Origin: Flavobacteriales bacterium
Lineage (GTDB): Bacteria; Bacteroidota; Bacteroidia; Flavobacteriales_F; PHOS-HE28
Length of the DNA: 64,000 nucleotides
Reading direction: 5' to 3'
Assembly: GCA_019638115.1 (NCBI GenBank)
Contig: JAHBUK010000003.1
Location: 372,001 to 436,000, forward strand
The notes beneath the pieces were generated by a model. The model saw only the letters and a list, made by a program, of their open reading frames with translations, did not search any database and was not told where the DNA came from. Below, piece by piece: positions 28,559 to 36,685 of the stretch. The position numbers and the translations under genes were made by a program. Each line of letters starts with the position of its first letter. Position 1 is the stretch's first letter.

Positions 28559-28686
28559 GGGAGTGTCCGACTCCCACCTTCTGGATTTGCAGTCCAGTGA
28601 ACCACCTTTCGGTGTTGCTTGGTGCTCTTACCACCTGAGCTACATCGTTCGAGACGATGGCAGGATTCGAACCTGCGACATCCAAA
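28559..28686 (-). other. Rearranged tRNA-like locus
   Basis: On the minus strand a tRNA 3' half comes first (28686-28654: TTTGG, ATGTC, GCAGG-TTCGAAT-CCTGC, CATCGT). After 5 nt a 5' half follows (28648-28618: ACGATG, TA, GCTC, AGGTGGTAA, GAGC, A, CCAAG). The halves fit one cloverleaf: 6-bp acceptor ACGATG/CATCGT and anticodon stem CCAAG/TTTGG with one G-U pair. Next come a CACC-GAAA-GGTG hairpin (28614-28603), a Cys-type anticodon arm CTGGA-CTGCAAA-TCCAG (28597-28581, GCA) and a hairpin GGGAG-TCGGACA-CTCCC (28575-28559). No canonical full tRNA can be drawn. Confidence 0.5.
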
Positions 28687-28893
28687 GGAGAGGAAACGGA
28701 ACGACCGTGCGGCGGCATACCGCGGGCGAGGCGCTGCGGTACCATGGGGCGATAAAAACCCTCATCTGGTCCGACACGTGCGGCCTTTCCTCGTGCTTGC
28801 CCTTTCGAGCAAGATGTTTTGTGCTGAAAGCACAGTATGTAAAGAACGTCTTTGTATCGGGTGAAAGGCTCAATTCTTCCGGCACCATCAGGA

Positions 28894-28939
28894 GATCCCC
28901 GCCACGCTGTTGCCAGCGTGTGCAGCCAGTGCGGGGATC
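28894..28939. repeat. Nested perfect hairpin
   Basis: The outer stem GATCCCCGC (28894-28902) pairs with GCGGGGATC (28931-28939). The inner stem-loop CACGCTG-TTGC-CAGCGTG (28903-28920) stacks directly on it. Its function is unknown. It lies 46 bp beyond the terminator of the small gene at 29035. Confidence 0.6.
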
Positions 28940-28984
28940 CCCTCCATGCCTTCGGCAGGCAGGCGCGTGCGTTGCAGGCGGCAA

Positions 28985-29010
28985 CAAAAAACCCGGTCTT
29001 GCGGACCGGG
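28985..29010 (-). terminator. Rho-independent terminator (minus strand)
   Basis: The stem CCCGGTC/GACCGGG (28992-28998 with 29004-29010) is followed, on the minus strand, by a run of Ts (As at 28986-28991). It lies 25 bp beyond the stop of the small gene at 29035-29265. Confidence 0.8.
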
Positions 29011-29034
29011 CTCGTCATCGTTGATGCGTGAACA

Positions 29035-29265
29035 TCAGCGGTGTCGGTGCCGGTCTATGGGGCAGGGTTTCTCATCGAAACCCTGGAAGCGCTGGGCATT
29101 GAGTGCGTGCATGGGCGTGCGCCGTAGCCAGCAATTCACTGTCCGTTGCTCAATGTGGTTGGTGCTTCTCATCTTCTTCTTGTTCGGGTCGATCATGACC
29201 GCCCCGTACTTGTTTTCATCTATCTCCTGAAATGCGAAGCCCCGGCTTTCGCGCAGGGCTTCCAT
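29035..29265 (-). CDS. Small hypothetical protein
   Basis: A 76-residue basic peptide (FQEIDENKYGAVMIDP, then NCWLRRTPMHALNAQRFQGFD). Composition is protein-like and an intrinsic terminator follows its stop codon at the right distance, which supports a real gene. No family is recognised, and there is no signal peptide or membrane segment. Confidence 0.45.
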   Translation of the reverse strand: MEALRESRGFAFQEIDENKYGAVMIDPNKKKMRSTNHIEQRTVNCWLRRTPMHALNAQRFQGFDEKPCPIDRHRHR

Positions 29266-29593
29266 GGTGATCGTACTATTGATCCGTCATGAAAGCCCAT
29301 GCCTCATAAAGAGGTCGCGCTGTTCGTTGCTTATGGTGTGCAGCTTCCGCATTTCGGGGGTGTAGACGGCATGGATCAGGACATGGTTGCTTTCGCACGG
29401 AAAATATTTTGGTACCCATGCTCTTCGTCTTGGCCAGAGCTATGTTGAGCGACCGGGAGTTCCGGTCCGTTGTTCGAGTTGGGCTCGTATACCAAACCCG
29501 TTACAAGCATCTTCGGTTTTCCGGACCATGAAGGATCGCTCGGGTGCATGGGCATGCACGGTGTGCCAGCTTGCACTTCCCGAGCTTCAGGCC
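29266..29593 (-). other. Interval with possible frameshifted remnant
   Basis: No intact gene. On the minus strand one frame (from about 29515) reads MLVTGLVYEPNSNNGPELP and stops near 29376. A second frame, open to a stop near 29288, reads HAVYTPEMRKLHTISNEQRD. The two pieces could be one short gene broken by a frameshift. This is weak evidence. Confidence 0.25.
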
Positions 29594-31015
29594 TTACCGC
29601 CAGCCACCTCCCAGCGCTTTGTACAGATCTACTGCGGCAAAACGTTGACGTTTGGCCAGGTCAACCACTTCCAAATTGGCGTTCAATGCATTCTGTTGGC
29701 TCAGGAGGACCTCTATGTAGCTGGCTTTGGCGCTGCGGTACAGTTCGCGACTGGTGCTCACAGAGCGTTGCAGTACTTCGCTTTGTTGCTGTTTCAATCC
29801 GAGGGCCTCGCGCAGGTTCCGTAGGTCGCTCAGTTCGTTCACCACTTCCAAGTATCCCCTCAGAATGTTCTGTTGGTAGGTGTACATCGCTTCCAGCTGC
29901 TGAGCACTTGCCGCTTTGAACTGTGCTTTCAGCGCGCTCCGGTTCAGTAGTGGAGCAGCCAGGTTGCCGATCAACTGGTAGGTGATCGAGCTTGGTGAGT
30001 CGAACAACAGATCGGTCCGGAAGGCTTGGTAGCCGTAGCCGGCCATCAAATTCAAGTTCGGGTAAAAGGCTGCACGTGCTGCTTTCAAATCAAAGCGGGT
30101 GGCAAGTAGTTCATACTCGGATGCACGCACATCGGGCCTGTTGCTCAGCAGTTGCGCCGGAAGCCCGATGGCTGGATCCGTTGGGTCCGGTTTACGCAAC
30201 GCATTGATGTCTCGTTCGATCGGTCGTGGATATCGGCCCAATAGAAAATTGACGAGGTTCTCGTTCTCGTAAACGCGCTGCAAAAGCTCTTTTTCCAACG
30301 CTTGGGTACCCAATAGTTGGGCCTCGAACTGTTGCACTGCCAACTCGTTTGCACGGCCGGCTTCCTTCTGTTGCTGGATCACGTCCAGTGCTTCGCGCTG
30401 TTTGGTCGCTGTTTCGCGGATGATCAGCAACTCGTTGTCCAACGCTACGAGTTCATAGTACGCCAGGGCAACATCGGCCACCAGGTTGGTCTGCACCAGG
30501 TGTTGTGCTTCCTGGCTGGCCATGTAGCGCGCCATGGCTGCTTTTCGCTGGTTGCGAAGGCGGCCCCAGATGTCCACTTCCCACGAGGCTTGCAGCGCCA
30601 TGTAGTAGTCCGGTAGGTCGATGGGTACGATCTGTCCGGGCAGGATCTCGGTGCTGATGTTCCCTGCGCCGTCCATGGTGTATAGGCCGAAACGCCGTTG
30701 GGCGGCTGTGGCATTGACACCCACCACGGGTAGTTGTGCACCACGTGCGGCACGGGTACTTGCACGGGCCACTTCCATACGCTGGAGAGCCATGCGCAGA
30801 TCGAAGTTGTGCGTTATTGCACTGTCCAGAAGCTGCACCAGCAGTGGGTCGCCGAAGTAGGTGCGCCAGTCCATGGTGGCCACGTTGGCACTGTCGGTCG
30901 TGCCGGCATAGGTGGTGGGCAGCCCTTCACGAGGCTTTTTCAAGGGATCATCCAAGGTGGCGCAGCCGGTAAAAAGCAGGGCCGCGAGCAGGGTGGCGGA
31001 CAGGATGCGGGCCAT
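29594..31015 (-). CDS. Outer-membrane efflux channel of the second RND system, lipoprotein
   Basis: A 473-residue TolC/OprM-type protein with two efflux repeats. The lipobox LLFTGCATL predicts a lipoprotein. MDWRTYFGDPLLVQLL and ARGAQLPVVGV open the first repeat; LLSNRPDVRASEYELLA opens the second. It is the last gene of the operon, 5 bp after the permease. Sequence similarity to the first channel (18252) is low, so the two pumps are not a recent duplication. Confidence 0.9.
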   Translation of the reverse strand: MARILSATLLAALLFTGCATLDDPLKKPREGLPTTYAGTTDSANVATMDWRTYFGDPLLVQLLDSAITHNFDLRMALQRMEVARASTRAARGAQLPVVGVNATAAQRRFGLYTMDGAGNISTEILPGQIVPIDLPDYYMALQASWEVDIWGRLRNQRKAAMARYMASQEAQHLVQTNLVADVALAYYELVALDNELLIIRETATKQREALDVIQQQKEAGRANELAVQQFEAQLLGTQALEKELLQRVYENENLVNFLLGRYPRPIERDINALRKPDPTDPAIGLPAQLLSNRPDVRASEYELLATRFDLKAARAAFYPNLNLMAGYGYQAFRTDLLFDSPSSITYQLIGNLAAPLLNRSALKAQFKAASAQQLEAMYTYQQNILRGYLEVVNELSDLRNLREALGLKQQQSEVLQRSVSTSRELYRSAKASYIEVLLSQQNALNANLEVVDLAKRQRFAAVDLYKALGGGWR

Positions 31016-31020
31016 GGTGA

Positions 31021-34000
31021 TCAGATCGTTTCGGTGAAGGCCGCTTCCTCCTTACGGCCCGAGCGGTTGAAGCGTTCGGCCAGGGTGGCGAAGATCACGT
31101 AGAGACCGGGCACCACGATAACGCCGAAAATGGTGCCGAAGATCATGCCGCCGGCCGCCGCCGAGCCGATGGTGCGGTTGCCGATCTCGCCCGCGCCGCT
31201 GGCCAGCATCAAGGGGATGAGGCCCGCGATGAAGGCGAAGCTGGTCATCAGGATGGGGCGCAGGCGGTCGTTGGCGGCTTCCACCGCGGCGTTGAAGGGC
31301 GTGGCCCCGGCGCGGTGCTTCAGCGCGGCGAACTCGATGATCAGGATGGCGTTCTTGCCCAATATGCCGATCAGCATGATCATGGCGATCTGCGCGTAGA
31401 TGTTGTTCTCCAAGCCCAGCAGCAGCAGGAAGAACAGCGCGCCGAACACACCGATGGGCAGCGAGAGGATGATGGGCAGCGGCAGCAGGAAGCTCTCGTA
31501 CTGTGCGGCCAGCAGCAGGTACACGAAGAGCAGGCTGATGGCAAAGATCACGATGGCCTGGTTGCCCGCGTTGGCCTGGTCGCGCGAGGAGCCCGCCCAG
31601 TCGTAGCCGTAGCCCTGCGGCAGTTCGGCGGCCGCCACCTCCTTGATGGCCGCGATGGCATCGCCGCTGCTGTAGCCGGGCGCGGGCTGGCCGTTCACCA
31701 TGGCCGAGGTGTACATGTTGTAGCGCGTGATCTGCTCCGGACCGTACACCTTCTCAATGCTGAGGAAGGCGCTGTAAGGCACCATCTCACCCGCGTCGTT
31801 CTTGATGTAGAGCGCCAGGATGTCGTCCGGCTCGTCGCGGTACTGCGGCGCGGCCTGCACCATCACCTTGTACATCTGCGCGAAGCGGATGAAGTTGGTG
31901 GCGTACTCGCTGCCGATGAGCGTCTGCAGGGTGCTCATGGCGTGGTCGGCGGTAATGCCCTTCTCGGCGGCCTTCTCCACATCGATGTGCAGCAGGTACT
32001 GTGGGAAGGTGGCGTTGAAGGTGGTGAAGGAGTTGCTGATCTCCGGCCGCTGGTTCAGTTTGTACACGAAGTCGTTGGCCACGCGTTGCAGGTCCTCCAG
32101 GTCGCCGGTGCCGGTGCGGTCCAGCAAGCGTAGCTCGAAACCGCTGGAGTTGCCGTAGCCGGGCACGGGCGGTGGGGTGAAGAACTCGATCTCGCCGTCC
32201 TTGATGTGCTTGGTGCGTTCGATGAGCTCGGCGATGAGTTCCTGGTCGCTCTGGTCGCGGTCCTTCCAGTTCTTCAGGCTGATCAGGTTCATGCCATAGG
32301 TCGCGCCGGTGCCCTCGCTCAGCAGGCTGTAACCGGCCAGGCTGCTCACGTTGGCCACGGCATCCAGCTCGGCGGCCACGCGCTGGATCTCGTCGCTCAC
32401 GCGCTCGGTGCGCTCCAGGGTGGCGCCGGTGGGTGCGTTGATGTTGGCGTAGATGGTGCCCTGGTCCTCGTTGGGGATGAAGCCCGTGGGCACGAAGGCG
32501 CCCGTGAGTCCGGCCCCCACACTGAAGCCGAGCAGTATGCCCCAGGTGACCACGCGCCGGTTGGCGATGGCACCCACAAGTGTCTTGTAGCGCGCGCCAA
32601 GCCCGTCGTACCAGCGGTTGAAGGCGGTGAAGAAGCCCGCCAACCGGCCCGGTGCATGGGCATGGTGGTGGTCCACTTTCTTCAGGAAGGTGGCGCACAG
32701 GGCGGGGGTGAGGGTGAGCGCCGTGACACCGCTGAGCACGATGGCGATGGCCATGGTGAGGCTGAACTCGCGGTAGAAGATGCCGGTGGGGCCTTCCAGG
32801 AAGGAGACCGGGATGAACACCGCGCTCATCACCAGGGTGATGGCGATGATGGCGCCGGTGATCTCGCGCATGGCACGCTCGGTGGCCTTGCGCGGACCCA
32901 TGCCGGTCTGCTCCATCTTGGCGTGCACGGCCTCGATCACCACGATGGCGTTGTCCACCACGATGCCGATGGCCAGCACCAGCGCGAAGAGGGTGATGAG
33001 GTTGAGCGAGAAGCCCAGCAGGCCCATGAAGAAGAAGGTGCCCACCAGCGATACGGGGATGGCGATGATGGGGATGATGGTGGAGCGCACGTCCTGCAGG
33101 AAGATGAACACCACGAGCGCCACCAGGATGAAGGCCTCCAGCAGGGTCTTCAACACTTCGCTGATGGAGGCGTCGAGGAACTCGCTCACGTCGTAGCCCA
33201 GGGTGTACTCCATGCCGGGCGGGAAGGAGCGGGCCTCGATCTCCTCCATCTTGGCCTTGATGTCGGCGATGACCTCACGGGCGTTGGTGCCGGGGCGCTG
33301 CTTCAGCATGATGGCGGCGGAGGGCTGGCCGTTCTCCTTGCTCAGCACCTTGTAGTCCTGCGAGTCGAACTCGATCTCCGCGATGTCCTTCAAGCGCACC
33401 AGTTCACCCTGGTCGGTGGCCTTCACCACCATGTTCTCGTAGCCCTCGGGAGTGTTGAATTTGCCGGTGTAGCGCAGCACGTATTGCAAGGTGTTGGCGC
33501 GCTTGCCGCTGCTTTCCCCGATCTTGCCGGGCGCGGCCTCCACGTTCTGCCGCTTCAGCACTTCCACCACCTCGTTGGCGCCGATGTCGTACATCAGCAG
33601 CTTGTCGGGCTTCAGCCATACGCGCATGGCGTATTCGCGGGCGCCGAGGATCTCCGCCAGACCCACACCCTCGATGCGCTTGAGCTCCTTGAGGATGTTG
33701 ATGTCGGCGAAGTTGAAGAGGAACTTCTCGTCGAGGGTGGTGTCGGTGCTCAGCACGTTGATGTAGAGCAGCATGCTGTTCTGCACCTTCTCCACCTCCA
33801 CGCCGGATTTGATCACCTCCTCGGGCAGTTCGTCCAGCACGGTGCTCACGCGGTTCTGCACGTTCACGGCCGCCAGGTCGGGGTCCACGCCGGGCTTGAA
33901 GATGATCTGGATGACGCTGACCCCGTCGTTGCCGCTCACGCTGGTCATGTACTGCATGCCGGGCACGCCGTTGATGGCGCGCTCCAGCGTGGTCACCACG

Positions 34001-34179
34001 GCCTTCACGCTGGTCTCGGCGTTGGCACCGGTGTAGCGGGTGGTCACGTTCACCTCGGGCGGGGCGATGTCCGGGAACTGGGTCACGGGCAGGCCCTGCA
34101 GCCCGATGATCCCCAGCACTACGATGATGATGGAGAGGACGATCGAGAGGACGGGGCGGTGGATGAACTTGGCGGTCAC
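31021..34179 (-). CDS. RND multidrug efflux permease, second system
   Basis: A 1052-residue pump of the HAE1/AcrB family with twelve predicted helices. It starts FIHRPVLSIVLSIIIVVLG. The second acidic residue of the TM4 proton-relay pair is replaced: GIVVDNAIVVIEA, with Asp409 kept but Asn410 (codon AAC, 32952-32950 on the minus strand) where AcrB has Asp408. The TM10 lysine is present (GILGKNAILIIEF). It is transcribed between its adaptor (13 bp upstream) and its outer-membrane channel. Confidence 0.93.
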   Translation of the reverse strand: MTAKFIHRPVLSIVLSIIIVVLGIIGLQGLPVTQFPDIAPPEVNVTTRYTGANAETSVKAVVTTLERAINGVPGMQYMTSVSGNDGVSVIQIIFKPGVDPDLAAVNVQNRVSTVLDELPEEVIKSGVEVEKVQNSMLLYINVLSTDTTLDEKFLFNFADINILKELKRIEGVGLAEILGAREYAMRVWLKPDKLLMYDIGANEVVEVLKRQNVEAAPGKIGESSGKRANTLQYVLRYTGKFNTPEGYENMVVKATDQGELVRLKDIAEIEFDSQDYKVLSKENGQPSAAIMLKQRPGTNAREVIADIKAKMEEIEARSFPPGMEYTLGYDVSEFLDASISEVLKTLLEAFILVALVVFIFLQDVRSTIIPIIAIPVSLVGTFFFMGLLGFSLNLITLFALVLAIGIVVDNAIVVIEAVHAKMEQTGMGPRKATERAMREITGAIIAITLVMSAVFIPVSFLEGPTGIFYREFSLTMAIAIVLSGVTALTLTPALCATFLKKVDHHHAHAPGRLAGFFTAFNRWYDGLGARYKTLVGAIANRRVVTWGILLGFSVGAGLTGAFVPTGFIPNEDQGTIYANINAPTGATLERTERVSDEIQRVAAELDAVANVSSLAGYSLLSEGTGATYGMNLISLKNWKDRDQSDQELIAELIERTKHIKDGEIEFFTPPPVPGYGNSSGFELRLLDRTGTGDLEDLQRVANDFVYKLNQRPEISNSFTTFNATFPQYLLHIDVEKAAEKGITADHAMSTLQTLIGSEYATNFIRFAQMYKVMVQAAPQYRDEPDDILALYIKNDAGEMVPYSAFLSIEKVYGPEQITRYNMYTSAMVNGQPAPGYSSGDAIAAIKEVAAAELPQGYGYDWAGSSRDQANAGNQAIVIFAISLLFVYLLLAAQYESFLLPLPIILSLPIGVFGALFFLLLLGLENNIYAQIAMIMLIGILGKNAILIIEFAALKHRAGATPFNAAVEAANDRLRPILMTSFAFIAGLIPLMLASGAGEIGNRTIGSAAAGGMIFGTIFGVIVVPGLYVIFATLAERFNRSGRKEEAAFTETI

Positions 34180-34192
34180 GGCGTGGTGGCGA

Positions 34193-35323
34193 TCAGTTGA
34201 TGTTCAGCTTGGCCAGTGCCGCCTCGGTGGCGATGGGCTGCGGTACGATGCGGTCGCCCTGGCGCAGGCGCTGCACGCCCTCGAACACGATGCGCTCCTC
34301 GGGCGCCAGGCCGTTGGCCACCACGTACAGGTCGGGCAATCGGAACGATGTGCTGATGTTGCGCTGCTCCACGGTGCTGTCGGCCTTCACCACCAGCACG
34401 TACAACTTGTCCTGCACCTCGAAGGTGGAACGCTGGGGCACCAGCATTGCCTTGGACGCGGTGCGGCGCAACACCACCTTGGCGTTGGAGCCGTGGCGAA
34501 GGGTGCGCTCGGGGTTGGGGAATCGGGCGCGCAGGGCGATGTTGCCCGTTCCCTGGTCGAACTCGCTCTCGGCGATCTCGATGTACCCGGGGTGCGTGTA
34601 GGCCTCGCCGTTGGGCAGCAGCAGGGTCACGCGGCGCATGCTGCTGTCGTTCAGTTCCGGCCGCAGGTTGAAGAATTCCAGCTCGGAGAGATGGAAGTAG
34701 GCGAACATCTCGTTGTTGTCCGTGATCGTGGTGAGCACATCTTCGGGCTTCACCACACTGCCCACCTTGTACGGGGTGCGGTTGATACGCCCTTTGTAGG
34801 GGGCCTTGATCCGTGAGAAGCCGAGGTTCAACGCGGCCTGGTCCCGGTGCGAGGTGGCCTCGTCCACACGGGCCTTCAGGGCGTCCACCTTCGCCTTCAA
34901 CATGTCGAACTCGGCCTGCGAGGAGATGTCCTTGCGCACCAGTCCCCATACGTTCTCGAGCTCCACCTCGGCGGCCTTGAGTTCGGCTTCGGCGACCTTC
35001 AGCGCCGCGGCGGCCTTCTGCAGTTCGATCTCGCTCTCCTTGCTGCTCACATCGAAGAGCAGCTGGCCTTCCTCCACCGGTTGGCCCTCGTCCACGTAGA
35101 TCCGCTCCACATAGCCCCCGATCCTGCTGCGCACCTCCACGTAGCGGATGCTTTGCACCTCGGCCACGAACTCGCGCTCGCGGGTGGCGTCCTGAACGAT
35201 GGGGCTCAGGACTTCGAAGGCTTCCGCTTCAGTGGTGGTCGGTGCATCACCACAGGCGGTGAGCAGGGTATAGATGACCGGCGCTATCCAGTAGCGCAAC
35301 TGCGAGGAAGAGAGGAGGTCCAT
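34193..35323 (-). CDS. RND efflux periplasmic adaptor of the second system, lipoprotein
   Basis: A 376-residue membrane fusion protein. ATG 35323 gives a signal peptide ending in the lipobox LLTACGD; twelve more codons are open upstream. The lipoyl/coiled-coil region (residues about 45-170, GGYVERIYVDEGQPVEEGQLLF) and the barrel domain are present, ending in RLRQGDRIVPQPIA. It is first in the operon. A TACATTTG -7 box lies about 140 bp upstream. Confidence 0.9.
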   Translation of the reverse strand: MDLLSSSQLRYWIAPVIYTLLTACGDAPTTTEAEAFEVLSPIVQDATREREFVAEVQSIRYVEVRSRIGGYVERIYVDEGQPVEEGQLLFDVSSKESEIELQKAAAALKVAEAELKAAEVELENVWGLVRKDISSQAEFDMLKAKVDALKARVDEATSHRDQAALNLGFSRIKAPYKGRINRTPYKVGSVVKPEDVLTTITDNNEMFAYFHLSELEFFNLRPELNDSSMRRVTLLLPNGEAYTHPGYIEIAESEFDQGTGNIALRARFPNPERTLRHGSNAKVVLRRTASKAMLVPQRSTFEVQDKLYVLVVKADSTVEQRNISTSFRLPDLYVVANGLAPEERIVFEGVQRLRQGDRIVPQPIATEAALAKLNIN

Positions 35324-35460
35324 GGTTGGTGCGGGTGCATGGCAAGCCCGCGCCGGCATTGGCCGACGAAGGGCAGGTTCTTACATGGTGGGAGTTGCGA
35401 TCAGGTGGCGGACCGGAATGTGTGGCGCAGGGATCGGAACTGGGTGCCGCTAAAGCGGTG

Positions 35461-35468
35461 CAAATGTA
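35461..35468 (-). promoter_or_regulatory. Promoter -7 box of the second efflux operon
   Basis: On the minus strand TACATTTG is a perfect match to TAnnTTTG. A TTG lies 14 nt further upstream, closer than the usual spacing. The rest of the 306-bp gap between the adaptor gene and the GreA-like gene (35324-35629) shows no gene. Confidence 0.5.
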
Positions 35469-35629
35469 TCAGCAAGTGCCACCAACGCTGATCATGCTCA
35501 TACATCGGTGAATCACAATTGTTGTGAACGGTCACTGGGCTATCCCGTTTGTAGGTCCTTGGTGGTGTCTCGGGTCACTACATGTGGCTGGTCAGGTTGG
35601 TGTTCCAAGGCATCCCCGACCTTCGCCCC

Positions 35630-36091
35630 ATGCGGAAACACGCCCTGCTCGCCCACCTCAACACCTTGCTCGATCAGCGCATACACGCCCTGAAGTCCGA
35701 GCTCGCCACCACCCTCGAGGCCCGCAACAGCGACACCAAGAGCAGTGCAGGGGACAAGCACGAGGTGGGCCGCGCCATGGTGCAGCAGGAGCTGGATCAG
35801 CTGGAAACGCAACTGGCCAAGACGCAGGCCATGCAGCAGGTACTCGCACGTGTGCCGCTGGACCGCAGTTACGATCGTGTGGCCTTCGGCAGCTTGGTCA
35901 CCACCGACCAAGGGTGCTACTTCATCGCCATCGGGCTGGGGGCGGTGGAGGTGGGCCGAAGTGCTGCGGAGAGCACAGCTTGTTTTGCGGTGTCGCTGGC
36001 TGCGCCCATCGGGCAGGCTTTGCAGGGGCGCAGGGTGGGAGAGGAACTCGTTTTCAACGGGCGAACGATCCGTGTTCTGGCCGTGGTCTAA
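35630..36091 (+). CDS. GreA/GreB-like C-terminal domain protein, copy 2
   Basis: A 153-residue paralogue of the protein at 20234. The first 105 residues differ at about eight positions; the C-terminal quarter diverges and is slightly longer (GAVEVGRSAAESTACFAVSLAAPIGQ). The -7-like GACCTTCG again ends four bases before the ATG, inside a conserved stretch CCCCGACCTTCGCCCCATGC, so the duplication included the promoter. The role is inferred to be the same, an RNA-polymerase-binding Gre-type domain. Confidence 0.75.
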   Translation: MRKHALLAHLNTLLDQRIHALKSELATTLEARNSDTKSSAGDKHEVGRAMVQQELDQLETQLAKTQAMQQVLARVPLDRSYDRVAFGSLVTTDQGCYFIAIGLGAVEVGRSAAESTACFAVSLAAPIGQALQGRRVGEELVFNGRTIRVLAVV

Positions 36092-36130
36092 GCCTGTGCT
36101 TTCGCACTGCTGAGGTTCCGTGGGAATGTG

Positions 36131-36138
36131 TACTTTTG
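36131..36138 (+). promoter_or_regulatory. Promoter -7 box of the rimP-nusA-infB operon
   Basis: TACTTTTG matches TAnnTTTG exactly and lies 75 bp before rimP. No good TTG -33 element is seen at the expected distance. Confidence 0.55.
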
Positions 36139-36165
36139 CCGCCGACAGACGGCGGGCGAATGAGG

Positions 36166-36190
36166 AAGAGGGGACCGCCCCTCTTTTTTG
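36166..36190 (+). terminator. Intrinsic terminator or attenuator in the rimP-nusA leader
   Basis: The stem GAGGGG (36168-36173) / CCCCTC (36178-36183), extended by A-T pairs, is followed by six Ts. It lies between the -7 box at 36131 and the rimP ATG. It may end the GreA-like transcript, attenuate the operon, or both. Confidence 0.75.
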
Positions 36191-36213
36191 TTCCCCGCAT
36201 CCGGAAGACCAGA

Positions 36214-36678
36214 ATGATCACCGTGGAACAGGTTAAAAGCCTCGTGGAAAGGCACTTGGAGGGCACTACGCACTTCCTGGTGGACGTGGCCGTGCGCCCC
36301 GGTGGCAAGGTGGTGGTGGAAGTGGACAACGACAAGGCCATAACCATCGATGAGCTGGTGCGCCTGAACAAAGCCGTGCGCGAGGACCTGGGCGAGGAGG
36401 CCGACGACTACGAGTTCCAGTTCAGCAGCCCGGGCATGGGGCGCCCCTTCAAGGTGGAGCGCCAATTCCGCAAACACACCGGCCGCATCGTGGAGGTCCT
36501 CTTCAACGACGGGCGTAAAATGAACGGCCAACTGGCCGATTACAACGGAGACTCCATCGGTATCCGCATCCAACACCCCAGCAAGGTGAAGGGGCGTTTG
36601 CCAAAACTCGACGAGGAGGTGACCACCTTCCCCGTCGCGGACATCAAAGCCACTCAAGCAATCATCAAGTTCAACTGA
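36214..36678 (+). CDS. rimP: Ribosome maturation factor RimP
   Basis: A 154-residue protein needed for 30S subunit maturation. The N-terminal alpha/beta domain (VEQVKSLVERHLEGT, then VVVEVDNDKAITIDEL) carries the conserved YEFQFSSPGMGRPF end; the C-terminal part is a small SH3-like barrel. ATG 36214 fits the family start, and the frame is open further upstream without protein-like content. nusA follows after 7 bp, the usual order in bacteria. Confidence 0.92.
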   Translation: MITVEQVKSLVERHLEGTTHFLVDVAVRPGGKVVVEVDNDKAITIDELVRLNKAVREDLGEEADDYEFQFSSPGMGRPFKVERQFRKHTGRIVEVLFNDGRKMNGQLADYNGDSIGIRIQHPSKVKGRLPKLDEEVTTFPVADIKATQAIIKFN

Positions 36679-36685
36679 TCGTGCC

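Noticed and set aside
28559-28686. Two-piece tmRNA
   Set aside because: A full D stem with GG-containing loop is present, there is no tag-peptide frame, and Bacteroidota carry one-piece tmRNA.
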